NCBI RefSeq assembly: GCF_000003815.2
Contig: NC_049990.1
Location: 68,505 to 117,332, forward strand
Length of the DNA stretch: 48,828 nucleotides
From: Branchiostoma floridae
Taxonomy: Eukaryota > Chordata > Leptocardii > Amphioxiformes > Branchiostomatidae
Direction of reading: 5' to 3'
Shown: in pieces, positions 31,831-41,812 of the stretch
Layout: every line of letters starts with the position of its first letter
Numbering within the stretch: the stretch's first letter is position 1
Translations under genes and position numbers: made by a program
The notes under the pieces: model-generated
The model's input: only the letters and a program-made list of their open reading frames with translations
Told to the model about the DNA's origin: nothing
The model's database searches: none

Positions 31831-32269
31831 TTTTCATAATTGCACTCCAATAATTAAAACACTTGCAATTTGTAATTGGTTTGGGATAGGATGCAAATTT
31901 GGAACTGATTTGCTGAATCTATGCAAACTTCTTAACGATAAACGTTGGGAATTTTATAGTTTTTTATATTATTTGTTTTGAGCAAAAAAAGCATGAAAAC
32001 AACTCCAAATCTTCTGAATTATGAAAAACAACCAAAATCAATCTTATTCATCTGGAGCCGCACATTGAAAAGCCTAAGATGATGTCTCTTCACCAACGTT
32101 GGGCAAAATATTATTGATGGAACTTAAAATTTCTATTAGAATAAGGCCCTGAACATGATACCTTAGTGTTCGGGCTCTGAGGCACTTGGCGATGCCAGCT
32201 ACCTTTCAGTAGCCCCCCTTGGTCAGAACTTAGAACACCTGGCTATCATATTTTCAAACCATCTACTAC
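31831..32269. other. Intergenic DNA, nothing recognised
   Basis: No ORF of a known family. Confidence 0.35.
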
Positions 32270-33306
32270 TTGCTCAATCTTGGCCACTGACTTCTCAAAG
32301 GCCTTTGATAGGCTGCACCATAACACAGCGATCACTAAGCTGATAGATAAGGGACTAAGACCGGAACTTGTGCCCTGGGTGTTACGTATGTGACTTTATC
32401 ACGAACAGGCGGCAAGTTGTACGCTACCGAGGGTCCATGTCCAGATGGGAGTATCTGTCGTGCGGGGTTGCACAAGGCACTATTCTATATAGCTAGGACC
32501 CATACCTTTACTTGTCTTAATTGACGATGCCTGCAATGACGCCAACCGTTCTGTGTGGAAGTATGTTGACGATATGAACATGCTAGAAACTAGAACCATC
32601 CACCAGGTATCTACTCTACAAAGTGATCTAGACGAGTTAAACTCCTGGTCCAAAACTAACCATATGCTTTTGAACAGTGGTAAGTGTATGGTCATGCATG
32701 TTTACTTCAGTCGGAATCCACCATTGCTGCCATCGCTACAAATTGTTGATGTGTCTCTACCCGCAGACCCAAGCTTGAAACTACTTGGAGTGTCAAACAA
32801 GTCGCTGGGACAAACAAGTGAACTGCATGGTTGGGAGGGCATCGAAGAAGCTGTACTGCCTTAAACGCCCCAAAAGGTTCAACTTTTCCCATAGTGACCT
32901 TACCACCATCTACACAGGATACATTAGACTTATCCTGGAGTATGCAGCCCCTGCCTGGTCCCCCGGTCTCACTAAAACCCAGGAACGAAACCTTGAGCGG
33001 ATCCAAAGACGGGCGTGCCGCATTATTCTTGGAGACTCCTACGTAGGATACGACATTGCACTCCAACGGCTAGGACTGTCACGGCTATCCGAGAGAAGGG
33101 AACTGTTATGTATCAAGTTTGCCACGTCACTCTTGAAATCTGAGTACAGAGACTGGTTACCTCCTCAAAGATTTCAGATAACTGGCCGCACTACCAGAAA
33201 CAGTGAGAAGGTAGATTGTCCTGTAGCACGAACCAACAGATATAGGAACTCGCCAATACTGTATATGTGCCAACTGACAAACGAGTATGGCCTGATCTCT
33301 GAGTGA
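32270..33306 (+). pseudogene. CR1-like reverse transcriptase, degenerate
   Basis: The RT domain is spread over several frames. The block TDFSKAFDRLHHNTAI is at about 32287-32340, a stop occurs near 32390, then comes the catalytic SVWKYVDDMNMLE (about 32551-32589) with a YVDD box, followed by SWSKTNHMLLNSGKCMVM. Another shift (about 32790-32850) leads to the C-terminal frame with IRLILEYAAPAWSPGL, RIQRRACRIILGDSYVGYD and LSRLSERRELLCIKFA, ending at 33306. The C-terminal part resembles the 13.1-13.5 kb fragment, so both may belong to one family. At least two frameshifts and a stop make it inactive. Confidence 0.8.
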
Positions 33307-34271
33307 CTTTTGAGCAACCATTTTAGACCCGGAAGTTTTATAACTGGGCTACATATTGTATATTGTATATATTGATGATGATGATTTTGACCTCATATTC
33401 AACATCTCGCACAATTTTGTATAGTATTATGATCGCTCTAGTTTATTTCCTGGCTATCGGTGAACTTCGAGGGGTGATTCATCGCTCACCGATCACGTCT
33501 ATGAGTGGGGAGAGGCATGCTTGGGGCAGATATTAAGTACCATGTAACTACCCTGCTCCCAGAGGAATGTCATGTTTTAAACTTATATATAGTAATAGTG
33601 CCGAAGTGTAGTTTTTATATAACTGTGTAAAATTCTTTAAGTAACTCCTTCTTGGTGCACTATGCATTACTGCTTGTAGTTTGTATATGACTGTGTAAGA
33701 GGCTTTGTATCTAGATCATACGTAATATTTGTAAATTGTGTGTACTAACTAATCTGTCAATCAGACTATCACAGTGACGCCCAGTTCCAGGGGTGTACTA
33801 ACTAAACTGTCAATCAGACTTGCACATTCAAACTTGTTTATTCAAATTAAAACAACAATTATCAGAAACACTGTTTACTCAAATGTTGCAGTTCTTAAAA
33901 CTTGCCGTCGAATCTAAACAAATTCAGTGAGTTCGCAAATCTATGTTTCCAGTTTTACAACAGTTTTGCGATGGTATAGAAAAGTGCAAAATTTGAAAGA
34001 AACTGCAAAATTAGTCTATATAACGATACAAACTTCAAACTGACTTGTGGCAAATGAAATTAAAGAAACTGACGGTTAAAAATCAGGTCGATCCTGAAAC
34101 CTAAAGGGTACAAATGTGTCCACCCTGAACAAACCCGCACAAACTTTTAAGTAACGTTAAAACGTTACGGTTTACAAATCGGATCAAGACAGGTAGTCTG
34201 ACATTCTTGTCAGAAAAGGGCTACAGACGTTTTGCTGGGAAAATTGTAACAAAGAGACTAACGTTATACAG
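33307..34271. other. Probable retrotransposon 3' region, then intergenic DNA
   Basis: The first few hundred bases are likely the 3' untranslated region of the preceding element. A 27-base phrase, GTGTACTAACTAA..CTGTC and following, occurs twice 54 bases apart (about 33740 and 33794). Nothing else is recognised. Confidence 0.35.
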
Positions 34272-34610
34272 TCACAGGATTCTCGCAGGTCTAGGATCGA
34301 TGTTCAGTCCATTCGGATGGTTGAGGCGAAGCCTGCTGTTGGTGTTATGTACAACATGTTCTAGCGGGTGGTCTAGGAAAGGATGAGTTGCAAAACCGTC
34401 TGAGGTATGTAGATATGACGAAATGTAAGTCTTCCAGTCCAGAATTGATCCACGAAGGGGAAAGTCTTCCTGTGTAGCTCCTAATGTGAGTCTAGCTACT
34501 GACTGAACTGAATAATTTTTTGTTGTCACTTCTGGACACATCTGGCTGGAAACCCCTCCCACCTGTGGGCTGGAGGGACCCAGGGGGACCCAAGTTGGTA
34601 TCTCGCACAC
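34272..34610 (-). CDS. Hypothetical 112-codon ORF of unknown nature
   Basis: The frame reads MCEIPTWVPLGPSSPQVGG, then SILDWKTYISSYLHTSDGFA, HPLEHVVHNTNSRLRLNHPN and stops at 34272. I recognise no domain, signal peptide or transmembrane segment. No convincing splice site defines its upstream edge. It could be the last exon of an unknown gene, a piece of a mobile element, or chance. Confidence 0.15.
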   Translation of the reverse strand: MCEIPTWVPLGPSSPQVGGVSSQMCPEVTTKNYSVQSVARLTLGATQEDFPLRGSILDWKTYISSYLHTSDGFATHPFLDHPLEHVVHNTNSRLRLNHPNGLNIDPRPARIL

Positions 34611-35280
34611 AATACCAGTGATGTCAACAAAAGTACATCTTTATTTCACAAAGAAAGAGTCTAAGACTTCCAACTGAACAGCTGAAAAGGGAATTACATT
34701 GTAGAATCTGCTAATTCCTTACGAGAAGAAAAACTACAATAACTGGATCAACGTTCGAGCAATTCAAGTACAGGGTCACATGATCAGTGCTTTACAAAAA
34801 TTCGCAGTTCTGGTTGGAGCATTGCCATGGCAACGCACCGACATATTTACCACTTATCATAACGAAAATGAAAACACGGAGACAATATTATATTTCTGTG
34901 ACGCCACAATTTACCATCGTATATAGGCCAGGTTCTCTTAGGACATTGGTCACAGTTTGTCACCATACATACAGCACACAGATTCCCGCCCAAAGAGACA
35001 CGTATCACCTAGCATAGTCCTAACAGCCCAAATACAATATGTCTGCATCAATACTAGTATCATACATTGGCAGCTTTAATTTTCATTTAATATACAGTTC
35101 AGTCTACAAGACATTTAATATTTGCAGAATGGTCCATTGAATTAAGCATGTCATATCACATCAGCTTCCTGCGAAAATATCACATCTACTTGATGTGAAA
35201 ATAATTTTGCCTTACCAGTTAATGACGATTCATTAAATCTCTATCTGCGAACATCTAACACTTCCAAGCCTTCCGGTGGA
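34611..35280. other. Intergenic DNA, nothing recognised
   Basis: Only short unsupported frames. Confidence 0.4.
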
Positions 35281-35281
35281 T

Positions 35282-35797
35282 TGAAACAGCACAGTTATAG
35301 CATGTTCAGCTTTCTGTAACCTTACAGTGGTGCAGTGTGAAACAGAATAGCTACAGCCTTCAAAGGTTTCTATAACCTGTAGTGGTGCAGTCTGAAACAG
35401 AATAGCTACAGCATTCAAAGGTTTCTATAACCTGTAGTGGTGCAGTCTGAAACAGAATAGCTACAGCCTTCAAAGGTTTCTATAACCTGTAGTGGTGCAG
35501 TCTGAAACAGAATAGCTACAGCCTTCAAAGGTTTCTATAACCTGTAGTGGTGCAGTGTGAAACAGAATAGCTACAGCCTTCAAAGGTTTCTATAACCTGT
35601 AGTGGTGCAGTCTGAAACAGAATAGCTACAGCATTCAAAGGTTTCTATAACCTGTAGTGGTGCAGTCTGAAACAGAATAGCTACAGCCTTCAAAGGTTTC
35701 TATAACCTGTAGTGCTGCAGTCTGAAACAGAATAGCTACAGCATTCAAAGGTTTCTATAACCTGTAGTGGTGCAGTCTGAAACAGAATAGCTACAGT
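35282..35797. repeat. 55-bp tandem repeat, about nine copies
   Basis: The unit includes CTATAACCTGTAGTGGTGCA and GAAACAGAATAGCTACAGC. The first copies are most diverged, and the central ones differ by one or two bases. Confidence 0.9.
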
Positions 35798-36027
35798 TTG
35801 AATCAGCACGGCGAGAGAATGTGTAAGTTTTGGAGCTCAACATTTGAAGACTGTGATTCAGATTAAGACATCAGTTTCAGATACATGTTTTAGATACCTA
35901 ATAAAGTATACCCTTTTCTTCCCAGCATACATTCTTCCTTCAGCCTCTATGGAAGAATTAAACCGTGCTATCCCAGCATTCTCAGCAGCAGTACCATCTT
36001 GCTCAGCAGCAGGCCAATCATTCTGGG

Positions 36028-36222
36028 TCTGCTGTTCAACATTATGGTGCATTGTGGGTCTGTTATTCAACATTATGGTGCATTCTGGGTCTGCTGTTCA
36101 ACATTATGGTGCATTGTGGGTCTGTTATTCAACATTATGGTGCATTCTGGGTCTGCTATTCAACATTATGGTGCATTCTGGGTCTGCTATTCAACATTAT
36201 GGTGCATTCTGGGTCTGCTGAA
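36028..36222. repeat. 31-bp tandem repeat, about six copies
   Basis: The unit TTCAACATTATGGTGCATT plus GTGGGTCTGCTG occurs with TGCTG/TGTTA variants. It opens frames in all plus frames by composition. Confidence 0.9.
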
Positions 36223-36296
36223 TTGCCAAGACACACAATACACATGATGTGCACAAAATAGCAGCAGACTGCTACTCAATACCTGCTCTTACAAGT

Positions 36297-36441
36297 TGCT
36301 GTGCGTGTGTGTTTGGAGTATCTGTCTGTGTGTGTGTGTGGCATTTATGTGTGTGTGTGTGTGTATGTGTGTGTGTGTGTGTATGTTGTACATGCGTGTT
36401 TGTGTGTGTGCAAGTGCAGGTGTATGTGAGTGTGTGTCAAG

Positions 36442-36485
<44 letters not shown>

Positions 36486-36615
36486 ATGTGCCGGCAAGTG
36501 TGCGTGTGTGTGTGTACATGTGTTTGTGTGTGTGAGTGTGTGTACATGTGTGCGTGTGTGTGAGTGTGTGTACATGTGTGCGTGTGTGTGAGTGTGTGTT
36601 CATGTGTGCGTGTGG
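36297..36615. repeat. (TG)n-rich microsatellite
   Basis: Imperfect TG/TGTG runs with occasional CA interruptions. The long His-Thr or Cys-Val frames here are artefacts of the repeat. Confidence 0.95.
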
Positions 36616-36619
36616 CTAT

Positions 36620-37030
36620 ACAACACATCTGGTACATCCTTGCAGAGCTTTATATGCTTTAATTTGTTGTACAGTAAAAGCTTTTTTATTCATTTTCTTA
36701 CAAATATTTGGAACGACCTTGATGCACACAAAAGTACAATTTACTCAGTTTCCAGTTGACTGTTTCTGTCAGGCATGTTTTGCTTGGCTTCTGGCCGGAG
36801 CTCTGCTGGTTTCTGGGGTTTCCCATGTAGATGTTTCCCATGTAGATGGAGGTGTTGCCTTGTGGCAGCTGTGGTGCCTTTTAGGAGCTGTGCTCTTGGT
36901 TTATTTCTTCACACCAAAGATACAGTACAATATGTGAGTTAGCATGTGTGAGCTGTGTTAACTGGCAGAAGCTGTGTTGACTAGTTGTGTTGGAGTCTGG
37001 GGCCATCTTGATTAGTGAATGTCTTCTTGT
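36620..37030 (-). other. Probable 3' untranslated region of SCHIP1
   Basis: It lies directly downstream (minus strand) of the SCHIP1 stop codon. AATAAA-type signals on the minus strand occur near 36904 and 36684. The transcript end is not determined. Confidence 0.4.
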
Positions 37031-37088
37031 CTAGTTGGCTGGTTTGGGGCCTCCTTTCTGCTGCTGCTCATGTTGTGCATGTGCTTGT
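37031..37088 (-). CDS. SCHIP1: SCHIP1 terminal coding exon
   Basis: The acceptor TTTCTTCCAG precedes 37088. The first A completes the Arg codon, and the tail reads QAHAQHEQQQKGGPKPAN before TAG (37031-37033). The position and Gln/Lys-rich nature match the short vertebrate tail. Confidence 0.8.
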
Positions 37089-40000
37089 CTGGAAGAAAGA
37101 AGACATGGAGGGAGTTAGCCTCTGTTTCATGACTTCTGTGCTTGTAAACAGAGTTAGGCTCTGTTTCATGACTTTATGTTTATAAACAGGACACAATGGA
37201 CCGATCCTGATCGAATGTCATATCGAACAAATGGAACAAGGTGGAAACACCTATTCTATTTCGAACACCTCCGTCAAAAAAAAGCCCCAGTTGAACAGAA
37301 ATGGCCAAAGAAACAAGCTATACTATCCTTTGTTGAAGATTTCACCCACCGAGTATAGTTGTTTGGGGAGGGAGAGCCACTGCATAGCGTTACATTTTTG
37401 GTGGGCAGGTTGCACGTGTAGAGCAGGGTACGTATAGAACACGGGACTCTGCACTGGCAGACTTTGTAGAAGTGTCTAGTTGGTGTGTAGCACAAGCTCC
37501 CTCTCCGCGAGTGCCTGAGTTGCTTTCTTCTTGATTTTGCTTTTATCATGAGCATGTATGCAGCTGTTATGCATGCAACAAACGCAGTAGAAACCCAGTC
37601 ACAGATAGATGTACCCTGGTTTTCACGTGCATCGACCGTATGTCAGAAACCGGGCACTCCTGCCCACCAACAAGGTAATGCTATGGAGCGCCTCCCGCTT
37701 CCACTTGGACTGAAATTATATCGCCTGTACCACAACTATATCAGGCCCCTCCTCAGATGACTGTACCCAGTAGTCAGCGCATTTTTTTACGGCCTGGTTT
37801 TCAGGGTCAAAAGAAACCGAAGTCAGTCGCTATTATCAGCTGAACAGCGGCGGCTGCCAGTTCTGTCTGACAAGTGCTGTTTTTGACGGAGGTGTTCGAA
37901 ATAGAACATGATCAAACAGGGGGTGGGGCTTCGGGATCGGTCCATTACAAATAAAGGGGACCTGGCAGATAAAGGACAAATAAAGAGGGGATGTGGAGGG
38001 GTTTTGGAGGAGGGACATCACCTTGTGAGACCCTCGATGTCCACCAGCATGGAGTCCTGTTCCATGGCAGGGGTNNNNNNNNNNNNNNNNNNNNNNNNNN
38101 NNNNNNNNNNNNNNNNNNNNNNNNNNNNNNNNNNNNNNNNNNNNNNNNNNNNNNNNNNNNNNNNNNNNNNNNNNGGTTCTCTGGCTCAGGCTTGCCGCCA
38201 TCGTCATCCTGGCCGCTGCTGTCGGAGTTGGGCTCGTTGACGAAGCAGATCTGCAGGTTCATGCCGGTCTGCAGCCGCGCCGACAGCGGAGGTTTCCCAC
38301 GCTGGAACATCTCCCCGCTCCCACTGCTGTCGCTGTCCTCAAACGCACCCATGGCCAGCTTCCGCCGGATCTCCTCACGGCTGTTTCTCTGGGCCTGACA
38401 ATCATACAGAACTGTTACAGAACACTACAGAACATAACATTCACTACAGAACTGTTACAGAACACTACAGAACATAACATTCACTACAGAACTGTTACAG
38501 AACACTACAGAACATAACATTCACTACAGAACTGTTACAGTTACAGAACATTCACTACAGATTTGTTACAGAGCATTCACTAAGAACTGTTACAGAACAT
38601 TCACTTCAGAACAGAACATTCACTACAGAACTGTAACTGTTACAGAACATTCACTACCGAAAAGAACATTCACTACAGAACAGAACATTCACTACAGATC
38701 TGTTACAGAACATTTACTACACAGAAAAAATTCACTACAGAACAAAACTTTCACTACAGAAAAAGCATTCACTACAGAACAAGATGTCCACTACAGAACA
38801 TTCACTACAGAACAAAACATTCACTACAGAAAAAGCATTCACTACAGAACAGGATGTCCACTACAGAACATTCACTACAGAACAAAACATTCACTAAAAA
38901 CAAAACATTCACATTCACAGAATGAAGCATTCACTACATGTCTTTTTATACATTACAGTGCATTTTCAGCTGCACAGGGCATTTTCAGCTACACACTTAT
39001 TGCTTCCTTGCTCTTCAAACTGCCTAACTAGGTGATTTCTGATGCCTAACAAAATGTCATCATGTCTTGCTTCAAATCTGCCTAACTGACTATTTCCAGT
39101 CTGATTCTGCATGCACCTGTTGCATCCAGGATGTGCTCCCATCCAAAGCATGCTCTATCAGAATTGTTACCAGATGTACGGAAGTCCCTTGAAGCAGGAT
39201 ATCCAGAACACATCACAAGCTTTACCTTGCCTTCTGGATATCCAGAACATGTCATAAGCAAAGCCACCTCTTCTGGATATCCAGAACACGTTAATTGATT
39301 ACTTAGCTGGTTGATACGTTTATTGACCTACCATTGCAGGGTCTGTTCCCCAGTCCTTTGTTTGGTGATTAGTTAGCTGGTTGATTAGTTAGCTTGTTGA
39401 TTACTTAACTGGTTCATGGATTGATCAACTGGTTAATTAGTTAGTTGGTTGATTGATTGATTAGTTAGCTGTTTTTTTATAAGTTAGTAGTTTGTACCCA
39501 TCGTATCCGGGTCAGTCTCCCTGCCTCCCTGGTGACCTGCTCCAGGTGCAGTCCGAGGTGATTTGTTAGTTAGCTAGTTGATAAGTTAGCTAGTTACTGA
39601 GTTAACTAGTCTGTACGCACCGTAGCCGGGTCAGTCTCCCTGTCCTCTGCCTCCCTGGTGACCTTCTCCAGGTGTGCCTCCAGCGAGGCCCAGTCCAAGG
39701 TCGGCAGCGAGGTCTCCACGTTGTAAACATCGAAGCTGCCGGCAGCGTCCGGAGACTCGTCCATGTTGGAGTCCGAGTCAGGCCCGGCATCGCCAGAGTC
39801 GGGCCCGGCGTCGCCGGAGTCGGGCCCCGCATCGCTTGGTCTGTTTGTTTCTGTGCTTCTAGTCCAAGTTTGGTTCTTGTTCTGTTCTGTGTCGCACACC
39901 AGGTTTTCCTGCAGGTCCGCGGGACTGAGCTGGGGGTCAGAGCTGAGCTGGTTGAGCTGGTTGAGCTCCTCCGCGAAGCTGAGGCTGTTAACGGTGCCGA

Positions 40001-40927
40001 GGGGCGGGGCGGGGCTCTGGTACAGCTGGCGCCGGTAAAACTCCTCCTCCTCCTCCTCCTCCTCATCATCATAGTCGGCAATGATGTCCGAGCCGGGGGA
40101 GATCTTCTCCTGGTCCGCTTCCTGGAACATCAACAACAATAATAATAACAACAACAACAACAATAACATCAACAACAACAACAACAACAATAACAATTGT
40201 CTTGAGGAGAGAGATAGTCTTTAAGGAGGAGAGAGATAGTCTTTAAGGAGGAGAGAGATAGTCTTTAAGGAAGAGTGTGAATATCTTTAAGGAGGAGAGA
40301 GATAGTCTTTAAGGAAGAGTGTGAATATCTTTAAGGAGGAGAGAGATAGTCTTTAAGGAAGAGTGTGAATGTCTTTAAGGAGGAGAGAGATAGTCTTTAA
40401 GGAAGAGTGTGAATATCTTTAAGGAGGAGAGAGATAGTCTTTAAGGAAGAGTGTGAATATCTTTAAGGAGGAGAGAGATAGTCTTTAAGGAGGAGAGAGA
40501 TAGTCTTTAAGGAGGAGAGAGGTTGTCTTTAAGGAGGAGAGAGATAGTCTTTAAGGAAGAGTGTGAATGTCTTACCGGATAGTCTTTAAGGAGGAGAGAT
40601 ATTGTCTTTAAGGTGGAGAGAGAATGTCTTACCGGATATACTTTAAGGAGAAGAGAAATTGTCTTTAAGGAGGAGAGAGATTGTCTTACCGGATAGTCTT
40701 CCACAGATGTTGGCAGGGACTCTCCTTCTGACTCTATCCCATCATCCTTTGAGAGGTCGGTGTTGGAGCCGACTGACATGGCCGCCAGACTATCAGTGTC
40801 GGGGTCGGAGGTCGGCACGGGGCCATATGGGGCAAAAAAGTCCTCGGAGGCCAGGATGTCATCGCTAAGGTCACGTCTTTTCACCAGCTCCTTCCGACGC
40901 TTGTACGCACGCCAGGCCCGCTGGATC
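37031..40927 (-). CDS. SCHIP1: SCHIP1 / IQCJ-SCHIP1 orthologue (schwannomin-interacting protein), 3' exons
   Basis: Segments on the minus strand: 40927-40690, 40121-39621, 38394-38175 (into a gap), 38074-38022 and 37088-37031. In vertebrates SCHIP1 binds merlin/schwannomin, and the IQ-bearing isoform binds ankyrin-G at axon initial segments and nodes. Evidence in order: an IQ motif (RIQRAWRAYKRRKEL), Ser/Asp-rich linker, acidic run of eight Glu, the conserved LPTLDWASLEAHLEK, then RRKLAMGAF, KPPLSARLQTGMNLQICF and VNEPNSDSSG, and after the gap EQDSMLVDIEGLTR joined to a short Gln-rich tail and TAG. All visible splices are GT-AG and keep frame. Most of the C-terminal coiled coil (over 100 residues in the family) must lie in or around the 100-N gap, so the true gap is larger. 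The first exon(s) upstream of the IQ exon were not found. No stop or frameshift is seen. Confidence 0.9.
37195..37946. mobile_element. TIR element in last SCHIP1 intron (about 750 bp)
   Basis: AATGGACCGATCC at 37195-37207 and its reverse complement at 37934-37946 form the ends. A perfect inner inverted pair, CTATTTCGAACACCTCCGTC, lies at 37256 and 37886-37905. There is no transposase ORF. Confidence 0.65.
38022..38074 (-). CDS. SCHIP1: SCHIP1 penultimate coding segment, 5' end in gap
   Basis: Seventeen codons, including MEQDSMLVDIEGLTR, end at the donor AAG|GTGATG. This matches the end of the coiled coil in vertebrate SCHIP1. Confidence 0.8.
38175..38394 (-). CDS. SCHIP1: SCHIP1 core exon, 3' end in gap
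   Basis: The acceptor TATGATTGTCAG precedes 38394. It reads AQRNSREEIRRKLAMGAF, then KPPLSARLQTGMNLQICFV, the most conserved block of the family, and is open to the gap. Confidence 0.9.
38400..38935. repeat. ACAGAACATTCACT-type minisatellite in SCHIP1 intron
   Basis: Irregular units such as CATTCACTACAGAACTGTTA and ACAGAACACTACAGAACATA. It begins within a few bases of the acceptor of the core exon, so part of that acceptor's pyrimidine tract is repeat-derived. Confidence 0.85.
39195..39620. repeat. Small repeats and a decayed duplicate of an exon end in SCHIP1 intron
   Basis: TTCTGGATATCCAGAACA occurs three times (about 39196-39290), followed by TTAGTTAGCTGGTTGAT-type units. Bases 39489-39560 duplicate the last part of the acidic exon and its donor region (39609-39680), with the donor GT changed to GA. 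Confidence 0.75.
39621..40121 (-). CDS. SCHIP1: SCHIP1 acidic exon
   Basis: 167 codons, phase 0 at both ends. The acceptor GATGTTCCAG is preceded by a (GTT/ATT)n tract; the donor ACG|GTGCGT is a weaker match to consensus. It encodes ADYDD plus Glu8, three tandem DAGPDSG units and the conserved TLDWASLEAHLEKV near its end. Confidence 0.9.
40122..40199. repeat. AAC/AAT trinucleotide repeat at SCHIP1 acceptor
   Basis: On the minus strand this is a (GTT)n/(ATT)n tract ending in GATGTTCCAG, the acceptor of the acidic exon. Confidence 0.9.
40200..40682. repeat. Minisatellite carrying copies of the IQ-exon splice donor
   Basis: Units AGGAGAGAGATAGTCTTTAA and GGAAGAGTGTGAATATCTTT alternate. Near the exon, two units contain the exact donor phrase CCGGTAAGACA (minus strand), 57 and 114 bases beyond the true exon end. 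Confidence 0.9.
40690..40927 (-). CDS. SCHIP1: SCHIP1 IQ-motif exon
   Basis: The acceptor TTGATTGCAG precedes 40927 and the donor CCG|GTAAGACA follows 40690. The exon starts with the last base of a split codon and ends in phase 0 after VEDYP. After the IQ motif it reads EDFFAPYGPVPTSDPDTDS and LAAMSVGSNTDLSKDDGIES. Both edges of this exon are copied in the flanking introns. Confidence 0.9.
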
Positions 40928-41250
40928 CTGCAATCAATAATCAATAATCAATATCCTCAAGCCAGGCCCGCTGTCAATATCCTCAAGCCAGGCCCACTGG
41001 ATCCTGTGATCAATAATCAATAATCAATATCCTCAAGCCAGGTCCCACTGGATCCTGTAATCAATAATCAATATCCTCAAGCCAGGCCCGCTGGATCCTG
41101 TAATTAATAATCAATATCCTCAAGCCAGGCACGCTTGATCCTGCAATCAATAATCAATAATCAATATCCTCAAGCCAGGCACGCTGGATCCTACAATCAA
41201 TTATCAATAGTCTATATCCTCACACCAGGCATGCTTGATCCTATTGCCAA
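40928..41250. repeat. Minisatellite carrying copies of the IQ-exon splice acceptor
   Basis: About seven degenerate units repeat the first 15 or so bases of the IQ exon, the acceptor and the ATTGATTATTGATT tract; several retain an AG before GATC on the minus strand. Confidence 0.9.
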
Positions 41251-41812
41251 TAATCAATATCATCTGACAGTAAAAAAGACATGCTTGATCCAGCAGACAA
41301 GAGAAGTTTTAAGGCAAAATGAGTGAGAATGATTTGATGACGTACAGAATACTGTAGTTAAGGAGAAGGCCGACATTTGCTCTTCAGCAATTACAGCATT
41401 TCCATCATAATGCAAAAATGTACAAAAATGTATGAATCTACCTTTTGTAGAAATTGACCTATCCCAAAACATCAGGCCAGGCCAAAATGGATTTTAAAAA
41501 ATACCCCCCCCCCCCCCGCCATACCAGAATGGAGTCTTTCAGAACACCCCTATCTATGCAAAATGGACTGGTCTATGGGACCCAATTTCCATTCCTAGTG
41601 CTAAAGCTACCCTTCTACCAAATTTCAGATCTGTTGACTTTTTCATGACACAGCAACCCAAAATTTTCATTTTTGGTCAAAAATGGCATAAAATCCCAAA
41701 ATTTTTAAGTAATGTATAACAAAGTCCCACTGGCAAAGAACAGCATTACATTTAGTGTCGGAAGTGTAGAGGACTGTAAGTGCTTATCACAGCTTGTGGT
41801 TGAAGTAAATGG
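41251..41812. other. Intron or intergenic DNA, nothing recognised
   Basis: Contains a poly-C run (about 41504-41517). The AAAATCCCAAAA phrase near 41690 is related to sequence at about 43430 on the other side of the next array. Confidence 0.4.

Noticed and set aside
36249-36637. His/Thr- or Cys/Val-rich ORFs
   Set aside because: Direct translations of a TG microsatellite.
40507-40689. Open frame continuing past the SCHIP1 IQ exon as ordinary exon sequence
   Set aside because: It is minisatellite DNA beyond a good donor; it is treated instead as possible alternative-donor extension.
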